DNA of 64,000 nucleotides from Podarcis raffonei (Eukaryota; Chordata; Lepidosauria; Squamata; Lacertidae): NCBI RefSeq assembly GCF_027172205.1, contig NC_070603.1, forward strand, positions 105,065,803-105,129,802, written 5' to 3'. Position numbers and translations under genes: made by a program. Below, piece after piece: positions 63,715 to 64,000 of the stretch (position 1 is the stretch's first letter; each line of letters begins with the position of its first letter). The notes under the pieces are model-generated. The model worked only from the letters and a program-made list of their open reading frames with translations. It had not been told where the DNA came from and did not search any database.

Positions 63715-64000
63715 CCTGTGCAAGTGCCTGGAGGCGGTTGGAGGATGCATGGCGGCTAATAGATTGAGGTTGAATTCTGACAAGACAGAAGTACAGTTTT
63801 TGGGGGACAGGGGGCGGGCTGGTGTGGAGGACTCCCTGGTCCTGAATGGGGTAACTGTGCCCCTGAAGGTGCACAGCCTGGGGGTCATTTTGGACTCACA
63901 GCTGTCCATGGAGGTGCAGGTCAACTCTGTATCCAGGGCAGCTGCCTACCAGCTCCATCTGGTACGCAGGCTGAGAGTCATGCCAGAGGGGTGCATGCTC
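63715..64000 (+). mobile_element. L2 LINE reverse transcriptase piece, runs off the window
   Basis: Sense frame MAANRLRLNSDKTEVQFLG ... LNGVTVPLKVHSLGVILDSQLSMEVQVNSVSRAAAYQLHLVRRLRVMPEGCML is the end of an L2 RT. Antisense to PXK. Open to the last base. Confidence 0.8.

Noticed and set aside
1-64000. Retrovirus, LTR element, CRISPR array, Polinton or toxin gene
   Set aside because: No paired long direct repeats with matching ends, no gag/pol/env-like frames, no regular spaced repeats; all long RT frames are LINE (CR1, BovB, L2).

Overview
The window is vertebrate nuclear DNA and almost certainly comes from a squamate reptile, most likely a lizard. It carries three interrupted host genes in the amniote order KCTD6 - PDHB - PXK. 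About a third of the rest is recognisable squamate-type repeats: BovB (RTE) and CR1 LINEs, L2 tails, tRNA-derived squamate SINEs of the Squam1/Sauria type, many hAT and Tigger-like MITEs, and one Penelope-like element. The gene assignments rest on direct reading of exons with matching splice sites and phases against remembered human proteins; no database search was possible.

Layout. 1-4.6 kb: sequence downstream of KCTD6, with a Penelope-like insertion (1427-2098). 4.6-24.7 kb: KCTD6 on the minus strand. Its large coding exon is 5562-6248, a 9-codon first coding exon is at 10926-10952, and the likely promoter CpG island is at about 24.25-24.72 kb beside a minisatellite. 24.7-33.5 kb: the head-to-head intergenic space between KCTD6 and PDHB, holding a nearly whole 3.8-kb CR1 LINE (29113-32925). 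33.5-46.14 kb: PDHB on the plus strand, complete in nine exons (367 codons). A CR1 fragment lies in intron 6 and a BovB copy with an uninterrupted 637-codon reverse transcriptase frame lies in intron 7. 46.4-64 kb: the 3' half of PXK on the minus strand (nine exons, 303 codons), running off the right edge. PDHB and PXK converge tail to tail with poly(A) signals about 0.27 kb apart.

The three genes work separately. KCTD6 is a CUL3 ubiquitin-ligase adaptor, PDHB is the beta subunit of mitochondrial pyruvate dehydrogenase E1, and PXK is an endosomal PX-domain pseudokinase with a WH2 tail. They form no operon-like unit.

No new multi-gene system is evident. The best observations are element structures: a BovB insertion with a perfect 11-bp target-site duplication 51 bp from a PDHB splice acceptor, a CR1 whose first frame holds an SGNH-esterase triad, a Penelope-like element with inverted arms that each carry a hammerhead-like core, a hAT element placed exactly at +7 of a PXK splice donor with an L2 tail nested in it, and a chimeric BovB copy with an open 189-codon frame. 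No retrovirus or LTR element, CRISPR array or toxin gene was seen.
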